A stretch of 64,000 nucleotides of DNA. Source: Bog-756 sp963713625 (GTDB taxonomy: Bacteria > Actinomycetota > Acidimicrobiia > Acidimicrobiales > RAAP-2). Where the stretch lies: positions 124,001 through 188,000 of the forward strand of contig CAVQMN010000002.1 in the NCBI GenBank assembly GCA_963713625.1. Direction: 5' to 3'. The translations under genes and the position numbers were made by a program. Every line of letters begins with the position of its first letter. Positions within the stretch are counted from its first letter, which is position 1. Under the pieces are notes generated by a model, which had not been told where the DNA came from, searched no databases, and saw only the letters and a list, made by a program, of their open reading frames with translations. Shown piece after piece: positions 42,935 through 51,503 of the stretch.

Positions 42935-44395
42935 TCACGCCGAGTCCCCACCCTCGTCGTCTGGTGCGGTCGGTGGTGCCGACAGCGGTGCCGGTGCTGC
43001 GGTGGGCGAGAACCGACCGTCCCGCCCCTGGGTCTGTCGTCCGGTCGCGTCCGCCCTCGGGCCGGTCGTGGCCATCCGCGGCCCATCCCGGCCGGACCGC
43101 CACAGGGCTTCGGCCCGCTCGGCCAACTCGCGGAGCGGCTTCCCGGTCCGTCGTGCTGCCAGGGCCACATCGTCGTGTTCGGCCTTGACCCGATTGGCGC
43201 TCACCTTCACCCTGACCAGTTGCCCGTCGATCCAGACCGAGTCGATCGAACGTGCCGCCGGCCAACGCTCTCCCACTGTCTCCCGAACGCCCAGTGAACC
43301 GGTCGACTCCCGCAGCAGGCCACGGAGGGAGGGGGCCACCGTCGGATCGCACAGCACGTGCACGACGGTCCCCGGGCGCCCCTTCTTCATCACGACCGGC
43401 GCCAGCCAGGCATCATGGGCACCGGCCTCGAGGAGAACGACGACGGCATGGGCCAGTTGCTCGCCGGTGGCATCGTCCACGTTGACCTCGAGGTGCGAAA
43501 CGGTCTGGCCGGCCTCCGCGTCGTAGTCGGCGACCGCCCCGGACGTCGTCGACGCCGCATCGGCACCGGTCAGTCGCGCCACCTGCACACCGGTCACCAC
43601 CTGGGTGCAGTTGGGAAGATCCTCGAGCTCGCGGGAGCCGGCCCCGAAGCCCTGGGCGGTCACCCTCATCGCCGGCATGGGGCCGTACCCCGAGCTCAGG
43701 GCGGCGAGCAGCGCGGCACCGGTCGGGGTGGTCAGCTCCACCGATACATTTCGGCCCCAGGTGGGTACCCCTTCGAGCAGGGCCACGACGGCGGGGGCGG
43801 GGTTGGGGAGCATGCCATGGGCGGTCCTGACCATTCCCAGTCCGGTGGCCACCGGACTGGCCCGGACCTCGTCGATGCCGAGCACCTCCAACGCGGCAGC
43901 CGTCCCGACCACGTCGATGATGGTGTCGTGGCCCCCGACCTCGTGAAAGTGGACCTGGTCGACAGGTCGACGGTGCAACCTGGCTTCGACATCGGCCAGT
44001 ACCGAAAAGGTCTGCAGCGCCCGGCGGGCCACCCGGTCAGGCAGGCGGGCCTCTTCGACCAGACCCACGATGTGGGCGTGGGTGCGGACCACCACATTGT
44101 CGTCGACGGTGACCACAGCCTGCGAGGCGGCCACGCCGCCCCGCAGCACCGGCTCCACATCGAGTGACCAGCCACCCAGTGGCAGCCGCTCCAGCAGGGC
44201 CAGGACCTCGCCGGTGTCGGCCCCCGCGTCCAGCAGACTGCCGAGCGCCATGTCGCCGGCGATACCGGCAAAGCAGTGGAACCAGGCCATGCGCCGGGCG
44301 GCGCCGAGCGGCGCCGGCGACCCGAATCGGAGGGATGTGTCGGAGGGGTCGGCGGGTCCGGGGCCGGCCGGTGGGGCGGGGGTGTCCGCGGTCAT
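42935..44395 (-). CDS. larC: LarC, nickel insertase for the nickel-pincer cofactor
   Basis: A 486-residue LarC, the CTP-dependent enzyme that inserts nickel into the pincer cofactor. It has WFHCFAGIAGDMALGSLLDA at the start, a His-rich patch (HRRPVDQVHFHEVGGHDTI) and EVNVDDATGEQLAHAV in the later part. In some bacteria LarC is split into LarC1 and LarC2 and joined by a programmed frameshift; here it is one uninterrupted frame. The C-terminal 60 residues are low-complexity Pro/Ala/Thr. ATG 44395 overlaps the larB stop (ATGA). Confidence 0.92.
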   Translation of the reverse strand: MTADTPAPPAGPGPADPSDTSLRFGSPAPLGAARRMAWFHCFAGIAGDMALGSLLDAGADTGEVLALLERLPLGGWSLDVEPVLRGGVAASQAVVTVDDNVVVRTHAHIVGLVEEARLPDRVARRALQTFSVLADVEARLHRRPVDQVHFHEVGGHDTIIDVVGTAAALEVLGIDEVRASPVATGLGMVRTAHGMLPNPAPAVVALLEGVPTWGRNVSVELTTPTGAALLAALSSGYGPMPAMRVTAQGFGAGSRELEDLPNCTQVVTGVQVARLTGADAASTTSGAVADYDAEAGQTVSHLEVNVDDATGEQLAHAVVVLLEAGAHDAWLAPVVMKKGRPGTVVHVLCDPTVAPSLRGLLRESTGSLGVRETVGERWPAARSIDSVWIDGQLVRVKVSANRVKAEHDDVALAARRTGKPLRELAERAEALWRSGRDGPRMATTGPRADATGRQTQGRDGRFSPTAAPAPLSAPPTAPDDEGGDSA

Positions 44396-45171
44396 GACAG
44401 CATCCGCGCCAGGGCACAGGCGGCCCCGAACCCGTTGTCGATCCCGACCACGGTGATCCCGGCCGCGCACGAGGCGTGCATGGCCAGCAGTGCGGTCACC
44501 CCTTCGAGCGCGGCCCCGTACCCGGTGCTGGTGGGCACGGCGACCACCGGTGCCGGCGTGATCCCCCCGACGAGGCTGGCCAGAGCCCCTTCCATTCCGG
44601 CCACCACCACCACGGCGTCCGCATCGGCGAGCTCGTCGGCTGACGCCAGCAGACGGTGGACCCCGGCGACGCCACAGTCGGGGAGGACCGTCGGGTGCAG
44701 GCCGAGCGCGGTGAGGGTGGCCTCGCACTCCCGCGCCACCGGGAGATCCGATGTCCCGGCCGTGACCACCAGGGTGTGAGCGGTCCGCCGGGCAGCCGGC
44801 CGCCAGACCACGGCCGAGAGCTCACCCCGCACCTGATCACTGCCGGTGGCCGCCCCGGTGATCGTGCGGACGCCACCAGGGTGGCGGTCCATGGCCAGGT
44901 GCGCCTGGGCGACGTCGGCCCGGGTGAGGATGACCGGGCCTCCACCTTCCTGCCCGAGCAGCTCGCCCACGATGGCCGCACACTGCTCGGCCGTCTTGCC
45001 CTGTCCGTACACGGCTTCGGGAAGGCCCTGACGGAGGCTGCGATGGTGGTCGACCTTGGCGAATCCGAGGTCGGCGAAGGGCAGCCGGCGGAGCCGGTGC
45101 ACCGCTTCGTCCGGTGAACACACCCCCGAGCGCACATCGGCAAGCAGTCGTTGCAGTCCGGGTTCATCCAT
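44392..45171 (-). CDS. larB: LarB, nickel-pincer cofactor biosynthesis carboxylase
   Basis: A 259-residue LarB. The enzyme carboxylates the pyridinium ring of nicotinic acid adenine dinucleotide and hydrolyses the dinucleotide. The C-terminal two-thirds resembles PurE: VVTAGTSDLPVARECEATL, GVAGVHRLLASADELADADA, VVVAGMEGALASLVGG, VAVPTSTGYGAALEG. ATG 45171 is chosen where the N-terminal helical domain (LQRLLADVRSG) begins. The start is only 23 bp from the divergent pheA start. Confidence 0.93.
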   Translation of the reverse strand: MDEPGLQRLLADVRSGVCSPDEAVHRLRRLPFADLGFAKVDHHRSLRQGLPEAVYGQGKTAEQCAAIVGELLGQEGGGPVILTRADVAQAHLAMDRHPGGVRTITGAATGSDQVRGELSAVVWRPAARRTAHTLVVTAGTSDLPVARECEATLTALGLHPTVLPDCGVAGVHRLLASADELADADAVVVVAGMEGALASLVGGITPAPVVAVPTSTGYGAALEGVTALLAMHASCAAGITVVGIDNGFGAACALARMLS

Positions 45172-45194
45172 GATGTTCACTATCCTGCCTGGGT

Positions 45195-46181
45195 ATGACC
45201 GCGGACGCATCCTCGCCCTCCCAGTCGGGATCATCACCGCGTATCGGGTTCCTCGGGCCCGAGGGCACCTTCACCGAAGAGGCACTGCTCGGTGAGCCTG
45301 ACTACGCCTCGGCCCAGGTCGTCCCCTTCGGGTCCCTGGCCGAGGTACTGGAGTCGGTGCGGCTCGGCCAGGTCGACCTCGGATTCGTCCCCATGGAGAA
45401 CGCCATCGAGGGAACGGTCCGCGACATCATCGACAGCCTGGTCTTCGAGTTCGACCTGCGGATCCAGCGAGAGGTGATCCTGGATGTCCACCTCCATCTG
45501 ATGGCCCGACCCGGAACGGCGCTGGATGAGGTCGAGCGGGTGGCATCCATTCCGGTGGCCACCGCCCAATGCCGGCAGTTCCTGACCCGCCGGCTCCCTT
45601 CAGCAGAGTTGATGGCCACCAACTCGACGGCCGAGGCGGCCCGCCTACTGGGCGAGGAGGATCCGGCGCTGTCCTCGCAACCGACCGCGGCCATCGCCCC
45701 CAGGCTGGCGGCCAAGCTCTACGGCCTCGAGATCCTGGCCGAAGACGTCGAGGACCATCCCGACAATCAGACCCGGTTCGTCTCCTTGGCCCGGTCCGGT
45801 ATCCCGGCTCCGAGCGGCCACGACCGGACCAGCATCGCCTGCTTCCAGAGCGCGGACCATCCCGGCAGCCTCTATGCCATCCTCGGCCAGTTCGCGGCCC
45901 GGAACATCAACCTGACCAAGCTCGAATCCCGGCCGACCAAGAAGGCGCTGGGCGACTACTGCTTCATCATCGACTTCGAGGGTCATGTGGCCGATGCCGT
46001 GGTCAGCGACTGCCTCCGTGATCTGCACGCCGAACTGGCGGGGGTCAAGTTCCTGGGGTCGTACCCGGCCGCCGGTCCGGCGGGCCCGGCCATCCGCCGC
46101 CGGGCGGACGCCTCGCAGCGGCAGGCGGGCGAGTGGATCCACGGCCTCCAGGCCGAAATCCAAACCGGCAGCCGTCCCTGA
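45195..46181 (+). CDS. pheA: Prephenate dehydratase
   Basis: A 328-residue enzyme that converts prephenate to phenylpyruvate for phenylalanine synthesis. Diagnostic segments are the N-terminal GFLGPEGTFTEEAL, VPMENAIEGTVRDIID, MATNSTAEAARL, NQTRFVSLAR and the C-terminal ACT domain with GSLYAILGQFAARNINLTKL and ESRPTK (feedback binding of Phe). There is no chorismate mutase domain, so it is the monofunctional form usual in actinobacteria. The extended C-terminus (about 35 residues, charged) is unusual. Confidence 0.95.
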   Translation: MTADASSPSQSGSSPRIGFLGPEGTFTEEALLGEPDYASAQVVPFGSLAEVLESVRLGQVDLGFVPMENAIEGTVRDIIDSLVFEFDLRIQREVILDVHLHLMARPGTALDEVERVASIPVATAQCRQFLTRRLPSAELMATNSTAEAARLLGEEDPALSSQPTAAIAPRLAAKLYGLEILAEDVEDHPDNQTRFVSLARSGIPAPSGHDRTSIACFQSADHPGSLYAILGQFAARNINLTKLESRPTKKALGDYCFIIDFEGHVADAVVSDCLRDLHAELAGVKFLGSYPAAGPAGPAIRRRADASQRQAGEWIHGLQAEIQTGSRP

Positions 46182-46226
46182 GCAATCGGATCGGGTGCCC
46201 GGCGCCGACTACCCTGGCAGTCGCTC

Positions 46227-46311
46227 GGAGGGATGGCAGAGCGGACAAATGCGCGGCTCTTGAAAAGCCGTGAGGTGCAAGCCTCCGTGGGTTCGAATCC
46301 CACTCCCTCCG
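46227..46311 (+). tRNA. tRNA-Ser(UGA)
   Basis: The acceptor stem GGAGGGA (46227-46233) pairs with TCCCTCC (46304-46310), with discriminator G 46311. The anticodon stem CGGCT/AGCCG encloses loop CTTGAAA, giving anticodon TGA. There is a long variable arm, and CCA is not encoded. It lies 45 bp after pheA. Confidence 0.95.
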
Positions 46312-46405
46312 CTCGTGAGGCCGTTCTTGGAAATGAATAGATCCAGGTCGGAGTTGTTTGAGCGGACGGCAACCGACACTGAGCGCATACGTAGGACGTG
46401 CGACC

Positions 46406-47353
46406 ATGGCTGAATTTCTTGAGCACAGTGAGGTCCAGACGTTCATCGATCATCACTTCGGGGAACGAGCCGGCGAAATCACGCCACTCTCCGGAGGCGA
46501 TTGGTCACAGGCCTATGCGCTGTCCGTCGATGGCCGACAGGTCGTTGCCCGTTTTGGCGTCCACGGCGAGGACTACAAGAAAGACCGCACCATGGCCGAG
46601 TGGTCATCAGATGAACTTCCGATCCCCAGAGTCCTGGAGATCGGTCGTACCGAACATGGCTACTTTGCGATATCGGAACGCATGCAGGGTGACTTTCTGG
46701 ACGAGCTCGACTCACAGCGAATGAAGGCTGTGATCCCCAGCCTGCTTCGGACAATGGATGCGATCAGGAATATCGACATCTCAGGGACCGAGGGTTATGG
46801 CCACTGGGACTCGGACGGCCACGGCCCGCAGAAGACTTGGCCAGAAGCACTCCTTCGGAAGTTCGACGGCGATCAGCCAGAATCTCGGACCTACGGGTGG
46901 CGGACTGCGCTCGAGGATGCTCCTGGCGGTGCCAACGACTTCGACACTGCACTCAGGGTGCTCGAAGAGCTGGCGGAACGGATGCCGGCTGAGCGCCATC
47001 TCGTCCACAATGATCTGCTGTACCACAATGTCCTTGTCCGGGGAGGCAAGATCAGCGCTGTCTTGGATTGGGGCAACTCCATGTTTGGCGACCATCTTTA
47101 CGACGCAGCCTGGCTCTTGTACTGCCAACCCCGATATACGGCCTGGCCGGACATTGACCTCGTCGGTGAGCTTCGACGCCACTGGGAAGCCAGCGGTTCA
47201 GTTCCGGCAGACCTTGAAGCACGATTGCTCTGCTACCAGATTCACGTCGGGCTCGATGCTCAGTCATACAACGCCTACAACCGGAACTGGGACGAACTCA
47301 GATTGAACGCCGACCAGACGATGAAGCTGGTGGAGGCGACGAAAGGGATCTAG
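46406..47353 (+). CDS. Aminoglycoside phosphotransferase family protein, hygromycin-kinase-like
   Basis: A 315-residue APH-fold kinase. The active-site segments are HLVHNDLLYHNVLV (catalytic Asp and Asn) and ISAVLDWGNSMFGD (metal-binding Asp). The N-lobe pattern, with YKKDRTMAEW, LPIPRVLEIG and a following ISERMQG, resembles hygromycin B 4-O-kinase more than other aminoglycoside kinases. It may be a resistance enzyme or a metabolic small-molecule kinase; the substrate is not proved. GC is visibly lower than its neighbours, and it begins 94 bp after a tRNA-Ser gene, which fits horizontal acquisition. ATG 46406 is chosen; in-frame codons upstream precede the domain. Confidence 0.78.
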   Translation: MAEFLEHSEVQTFIDHHFGERAGEITPLSGGDWSQAYALSVDGRQVVARFGVHGEDYKKDRTMAEWSSDELPIPRVLEIGRTEHGYFAISERMQGDFLDELDSQRMKAVIPSLLRTMDAIRNIDISGTEGYGHWDSDGHGPQKTWPEALLRKFDGDQPESRTYGWRTALEDAPGGANDFDTALRVLEELAERMPAERHLVHNDLLYHNVLVRGGKISAVLDWGNSMFGDHLYDAAWLLYCQPRYTAWPDIDLVGELRRHWEASGSVPADLEARLLCYQIHVGLDAQSYNAYNRNWDELRLNADQTMKLVEATKGI

Positions 47354-47437
47354 CGCGGCCACGACGGGCGACCACCTAGTGGTCGGAGCGGTTGTGCTCT
47401 CAGGCGGATCCGGATCAAAGGCCAGCAGGACGGTGGT

Positions 47438-48112
47438 TCATCGCTTGCTCACGCGCAAGGCGGATCCAACCAATCGTTGGGCGGGCCGACGCGTGGCCGC
47501 GATCGGCCCTGGAACGTGGGAACCGACGGATCGACGAGCGGAGCCGCGGGTGAGCCCGATCGCGGCCAGAGCAAAGGTGGCAACAACACACGCGCATCCA
47601 CAGAGCAGCGCAGTTCGGCGACCATCGGTGATCGCGAACAACGTGAGTACGGCGACTCCGGCCGACGTCCCGATCTGCCGCATGCCCTGGAGGAGCCCGG
47701 CCGTGGCGCCACTCTCACGGTGAGACACACCGGCCAGAAGCAGCGACGGTGAGGGGGCGAGGCCGGCGGCCAGCGAGCCGGCGGTGAAGAGCCCGATCCC
47801 GGCGCAGAGCGTGCCGCGTCGGCCGAACGCGTCACCGACCCGTCCTCCGAGGAGGAAGAACCCCCCGAAGGCGAGGCTGTAGGCGTCGATCACCCAGTCG
47901 AGGCCGGCTGGGGAAAAGCCGAGCGTCCGACGGATCGGAAGCAGAGCCACGTTGACGACGGTGGCATCGAGCGTCACCATGAGCTGGCCGGTGACAATGA
48001 CGAAGAGGGCGACGGGGTGCGGCGAGCGCTCCCGATTCGGTCGGGACGTTGGGCATTCCCACCGTCCGGCCTCCGACCAGGGGAGAGTCAAGGCCACTGG
48101 CACTCCGGCCAC
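47438..48112 (-). pseudogene. Internally deleted MFS (DHA2-type) exporter
   Basis: About 225 codons of one open frame. The first 95 residues of coding-like sequence match the start of a 14-helix DHA2 exporter: GQLMVTLDATVVNVALLPI (motif with TM1), LDWVIDAYSLAFGGFFLLGG and RVGDAFGRRG (motif A). Directly after SPSLLLA (near 47731) the frame continues with GVSHRESGATAGLLQGMRQI, a segment that normally lies about 270 residues later near the C-terminus. The middle of the protein is missing without loss of frame. It is divergent from a MerR regulator, with a shared operator, so it was probably the regulated target. Confidence 0.72.
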
Positions 48113-48125
48113 TGGAGGCAGTGGG

Positions 48126-48158
48126 GTCTTGACCCTCCCGTACGGGGAGGGTCAAGAC
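48126..48158. promoter_or_regulatory. MerR-type operator between the merR and MFS genes
   Basis: Perfect 14-bp arms GTCTTGACCCTCCC and GGGAGGGTCAAGAC surround GTACG. TTGACC in each arm can serve as a -35, and each arm gives the 19-bp spaced promoter geometry that MerR regulators distort. It ends 7 bp before the merR start. Confidence 0.88.
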
Positions 48159-48165
48159 TGAGGGC

Positions 48166-48984
48166 ATGACCGCGACGCTCACCATCGGCGATTTCGCCGA
48201 GGTCACCCACCTCAGCGTGAAGACGCTCCGTCACTACCACGAGGTCGGGCTCCTCGAGCCGGCCCGCGTGGACCCGCGGACCGGATACCGGTCGTACACC
48301 CTCGATCAGGTGCCGACGGCCCAGATCGTGCTGCGGTTTCGCGAGCTGGGGATGCCGGTGCGGGAGGTGGCCGCCCTCCTGCGGGCGGAACCGGCGGAGC
48401 GAGCGGACCTCATCAGCGCCCACCTCCAGCGGCTGGAGGAGCAGCTGGCCGCCACCCAACGATCGGTGAGCTCCCTACGCCGTCTCCTTGCGCCCATCCC
48501 GCCACCACTCGACGTCCGGTTCCGCTCGGAACCCTCGACGCTCGTCGCCGCCATTCAGGCGGATGTCGAACGGCAGGATGTCGCGGCATGGTGGCTCGGG
48601 GCCCTGGCCGAGCTGCGTGCCGCGCTGGCCGGCGCTCACCTCGACCCGGACGGGCCGCCTGGCGGCATCTTTGCCTCGGCGTTGTTCGCCGAGGACTGCG
48701 GCCGGGCCGTCGTCTACCTGACCACCGATGCCCCGCCGACGACCGGGAGGGTCGCCCCGATGGTCCTTCCGGCTGTCGAGCTGGCCGTGGCCGTCCACGA
48801 AGGACCGCACGATGGCATCGACGTCACCTACGGTGCCCTCGGCACCTACGTCACCGAGCACGAGATCGCGGTTTCGGGGACCGTGCACGAGCGATACCTC
48901 GTCGGGCCGCCTGACACCGAGGACCGGACGTCGTGGCGGACCGAGATCGGGTGGCCGGTCTTCCACGCCAACTCCGACCCCTAG
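48166..48984 (+). CDS. MerR-family regulator with GyrI-like effector-binding domain
   Basis: A 272-residue regulator. The N-terminal MerR winged helix is complete (LTIGDFAEVTHLSVKTLRHY, then YHEVGLLEPARVDPRTGYR), followed by a dimerisation coiled coil (AHLQRLEEQLAATQRSVSSL). The C-terminal 150 residues resemble GyrI/BmrR-type domains that bind hydrophobic drugs (VAVHEGPHDGIDVTYGALG, then VSGTVHERYLVGP). It probably activates or represses the divergent MFS gene and itself through the palindrome at 48126-48158. Confidence 0.88.
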   Translation: MTATLTIGDFAEVTHLSVKTLRHYHEVGLLEPARVDPRTGYRSYTLDQVPTAQIVLRFRELGMPVREVAALLRAEPAERADLISAHLQRLEEQLAATQRSVSSLRRLLAPIPPPLDVRFRSEPSTLVAAIQADVERQDVAAWWLGALAELRAALAGAHLDPDGPPGGIFASALFAEDCGRAVVYLTTDAPPTTGRVAPMVLPAVELAVAVHEGPHDGIDVTYGALGTYVTEHEIAVSGTVHERYLVGPPDTEDRTSWRTEIGWPVFHANSDP

Positions 48985-49066
48985 CGTCACCGGGGCATCC
49001 GGACCCGTTGCCGTGGCCCGCCGACGCCGATCTGCCGAAAGCGCGACGCTCTCGGTGTGACCCGTC

Positions 49067-51235
49067 CTACGCCGAGCCACCGGACTGGCGCTCGTACTGC
49101 ACGATGGCCGAACCCGGCGCGTCTGAGACCGAGAGCTCCAGACCCGTGTGCATCAGGTTCTTTCCGGACAACGACTGCTTGCCGGTGATGTCGAAATTTT
49201 CAACCCGGTACTGACTGCCCGTATCCAATCCTCGCAGCATGAATCGCATGGTGGCCGCCTGGGCGTGGGGGCGTCGAAACACGAGGACGACGCCGCTCCC
49301 CGCCGCGGGGCGGTCGAACTGGAGTGCCATCCACACGTCGTCCGCCAGGCTGTACTCGGTCAGAGGATAGAAATCGCTGTACAGCAGGTCGTCCTGTATG
49401 CGCCCGAACTCCTCATTCATCGTGCGGAGCAGGGCCCAGTCCTCCTCGCTTGCCGTGCCCACGTCGACGCTCGAGGCGTAGCTCGGGGCCAGGGAGCTCC
49501 GCACCACGTACTGGCCCGAACCCCAGGCACCGTCATGGGTGTTCTGGGGACCCACTCCCGTCCCGAAATAAGGAAGCCAGAGGGAGATGCCGTAGGTCTG
49601 GCACTGGTTTCCGGTGGGCTCGAACTGGTAATCGCTCCGCAGCAGCGGGACGGAGCGGCGCATCGTCTCGAGGTCGTTGCGGCGGCCACCTGAAGCGCAG
49701 CTGTCTATCCAAAGCTGGGGATGGCGCGTGCGCAACTCGTCCCAAAAGGCGAGATGACCCGTTACGTGCTTCACCTGGGTCATTCCCGTGCGACCCGGCA
49801 CGTCGTTCTCATTCCAGTAGTCGAGTGGATCCATGTTGAAGTCCTGGCGGAACACGTTGAGCTCGTGACCCTGGGCGGCCTGGTCGGTGATGATGGAGTC
49901 GAAGCGCTCGACCAGCCAGTTCCAGGCGTCGGTGTTGCCGAAGTCGAGGAGGAAGCTGAAGTCCGACGCGGGGTCCGGTGGGGCGATGAGCCAGTCCCGG
50001 TGCTTCTCGAACAACTCGGTTCCGATCCCCACCCGCTCCGGTTCGCTCCACAACACCGACTTCATGTCATGATCCAGAGCCTTCTGGAACGTCGGCCTCA
50101 TTCCGTCCGGAAAGCGTTTCGGGTCTGGGAACCAGTTCCCCACACCATTGGACCAATCCTGGGACCAACCGTCCGGCAACCCGGTCGGAATGGCATACCA
50201 CCCGGCGTCCACCCACCAGTGTGTGAAAAAGCCGCCGTGTCCGACGGCCCCCCGCTGAGCATAGGAATCGATGGCCGAAAGCTCTTCTGACTGGTCGGGG
50301 AAGAGGCTCAGGCCCCCGGTCGTGGGTGCGATCGGGTTCGGGAGGGTCCCCCCGAAGCGCGGCAGGTTGTACTCGACCATCCAGCTCCGCCACTTGTTCT
50401 GGGCCACGAGCCAGTCGTCGGCGCTCCATGGCATGAGGACGATGAGGGGTGTCCGCACCTCCTCCCCCGGTTCCAAAAACGTGTCCAGGAGCAGGGCGTC
50501 GGCAATGTCCCCATAGCTGGTCAGCAGCGGGTCCGCAGATGTCATGGCCGCCTTGAAGCGCAGGCCTTCATCCTCGTCGACCTGCAGTTGGGTGGTCCAT
50601 TGCCCTGGCCATCCCACCGCGGCCATGACCCCCCGGTCGTTCCAGGAGATATTGAAATAGGGCCACGTACCGTTCGAGGGTCGACCGCCCACGGGGGAAA
50701 GAAGCTGCTTCGTACCCGGCGCCAACCGCGACGTCAGCGGCGCATAGTCATCGGCTTGTTGGGCGCTGCCCCTGAAGTGGTGAAGGTCGTACGGTGCCGT
50801 GGGTGACCCGTTGATGATGGTGTCAGCCGCCAGCACCGCGTTCAACCGCTGGGAGTTGCTCGATGACGGGTTGGTGAAGGATACCGTCCATTCGATGGCC
50901 CCGGAGGCCTCGTAGACAACGACCGCGGCCTGCACCTCGAGCGCTCCGGACGGCGCCCGCCAGATGACCGATTCTTCAGTGCGCCCAGCCGATGAACTGA
51001 CCTGGCGTCTCGTCACCCGCCACTGCGACAAGAAGCTGGCCGACGGCTGCCCGGCGTAGTTGAACGAGAAGGGCGGGTCGGCGACGAACCCCGATACGGC
51101 CGTGTGGGCGGCCGCACTCTCTGTCGCGCCCTGACCGCCGGTCGACGTCGCTGACTGGGTGCCGCAGGAGGCCAAGGCCGCCGACCCGGTACCTACCCCC
51201 AGTAGCTTGAGAAAAGCTCTCCTGTCCACGGTCAC
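49067..51235 (-). CDS. Secreted GH36-like alpha-galactosidase lipoprotein
   Basis: A 722-residue protein with an RRAFLK twin-arginine-like signal and a lipobox-like LASCG, so it is probably exported and lipid-anchored. After an N-terminal beta-sandwich (about 45-300), a TIM barrel follows: FTHWWVDAGWY, KSVLWSEPERVG, the nucleophile region VFRQDFNMDPLDYW (Asp after RQ) and the acid/base region LWIDSCASGGRRNDLETMRR, as in glycoside hydrolase family 36. A C-terminal beta domain ends the chain. It would release alpha-linked galactose or a related sugar from extracellular oligosaccharides. Substrate specificity is inferred only. Confidence 0.8.
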   Translation of the reverse strand: MTVDRRAFLKLLGVGTGSAALASCGTQSATSTGGQGATESAAAHTAVSGFVADPPFSFNYAGQPSASFLSQWRVTRRQVSSSAGRTEESVIWRAPSGALEVQAAVVVYEASGAIEWTVSFTNPSSSNSQRLNAVLAADTIINGSPTAPYDLHHFRGSAQQADDYAPLTSRLAPGTKQLLSPVGGRPSNGTWPYFNISWNDRGVMAAVGWPGQWTTQLQVDEDEGLRFKAAMTSADPLLTSYGDIADALLLDTFLEPGEEVRTPLIVLMPWSADDWLVAQNKWRSWMVEYNLPRFGGTLPNPIAPTTGGLSLFPDQSEELSAIDSYAQRGAVGHGGFFTHWWVDAGWYAIPTGLPDGWSQDWSNGVGNWFPDPKRFPDGMRPTFQKALDHDMKSVLWSEPERVGIGTELFEKHRDWLIAPPDPASDFSFLLDFGNTDAWNWLVERFDSIITDQAAQGHELNVFRQDFNMDPLDYWNENDVPGRTGMTQVKHVTGHLAFWDELRTRHPQLWIDSCASGGRRNDLETMRRSVPLLRSDYQFEPTGNQCQTYGISLWLPYFGTGVGPQNTHDGAWGSGQYVVRSSLAPSYASSVDVGTASEEDWALLRTMNEEFGRIQDDLLYSDFYPLTEYSLADDVWMALQFDRPAAGSGVVLVFRRPHAQAATMRFMLRGLDTGSQYRVENFDITGKQSLSGKNLMHTGLELSVSDAPGSAIVQYERQSGGSA

Positions 51236-51503
51236 AACCCTCCCTCAGGCTGGCCATGGCCCGTCCGACGCCGCCGACGCGCCTCGGCCAAACGCTCAGG
51301 TCCGAGCGAGCCCAACGCAGAGTAGTACCCCGGCTTCCGCCCTGCCCACGCGTCCACGTCCCTCGGGAACGCCACGTCGTGCCCCTGCCCCGCATCACTC
51401 CGGCGAGGGTGCGCCGGCCCACGCGTCAAGCGGCAGGCACGGGCCCGCGCCAGCCCGCCAAATGGGGAGTGCAGGGAACGAGGCTCAGTACGCGGCTCAG
51501 ATT

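Noticed and set aside
42935..44395. A LarC1/LarC2 programmed frameshift as in lactobacilli
   Set aside because: The whole LarC is encoded in one uninterrupted frame here.
46227..47353. An integrated island with attachment repeats at tRNA-Ser
   Set aside because: No integrase gene and no second copy of the tRNA 3' end was found within the window.
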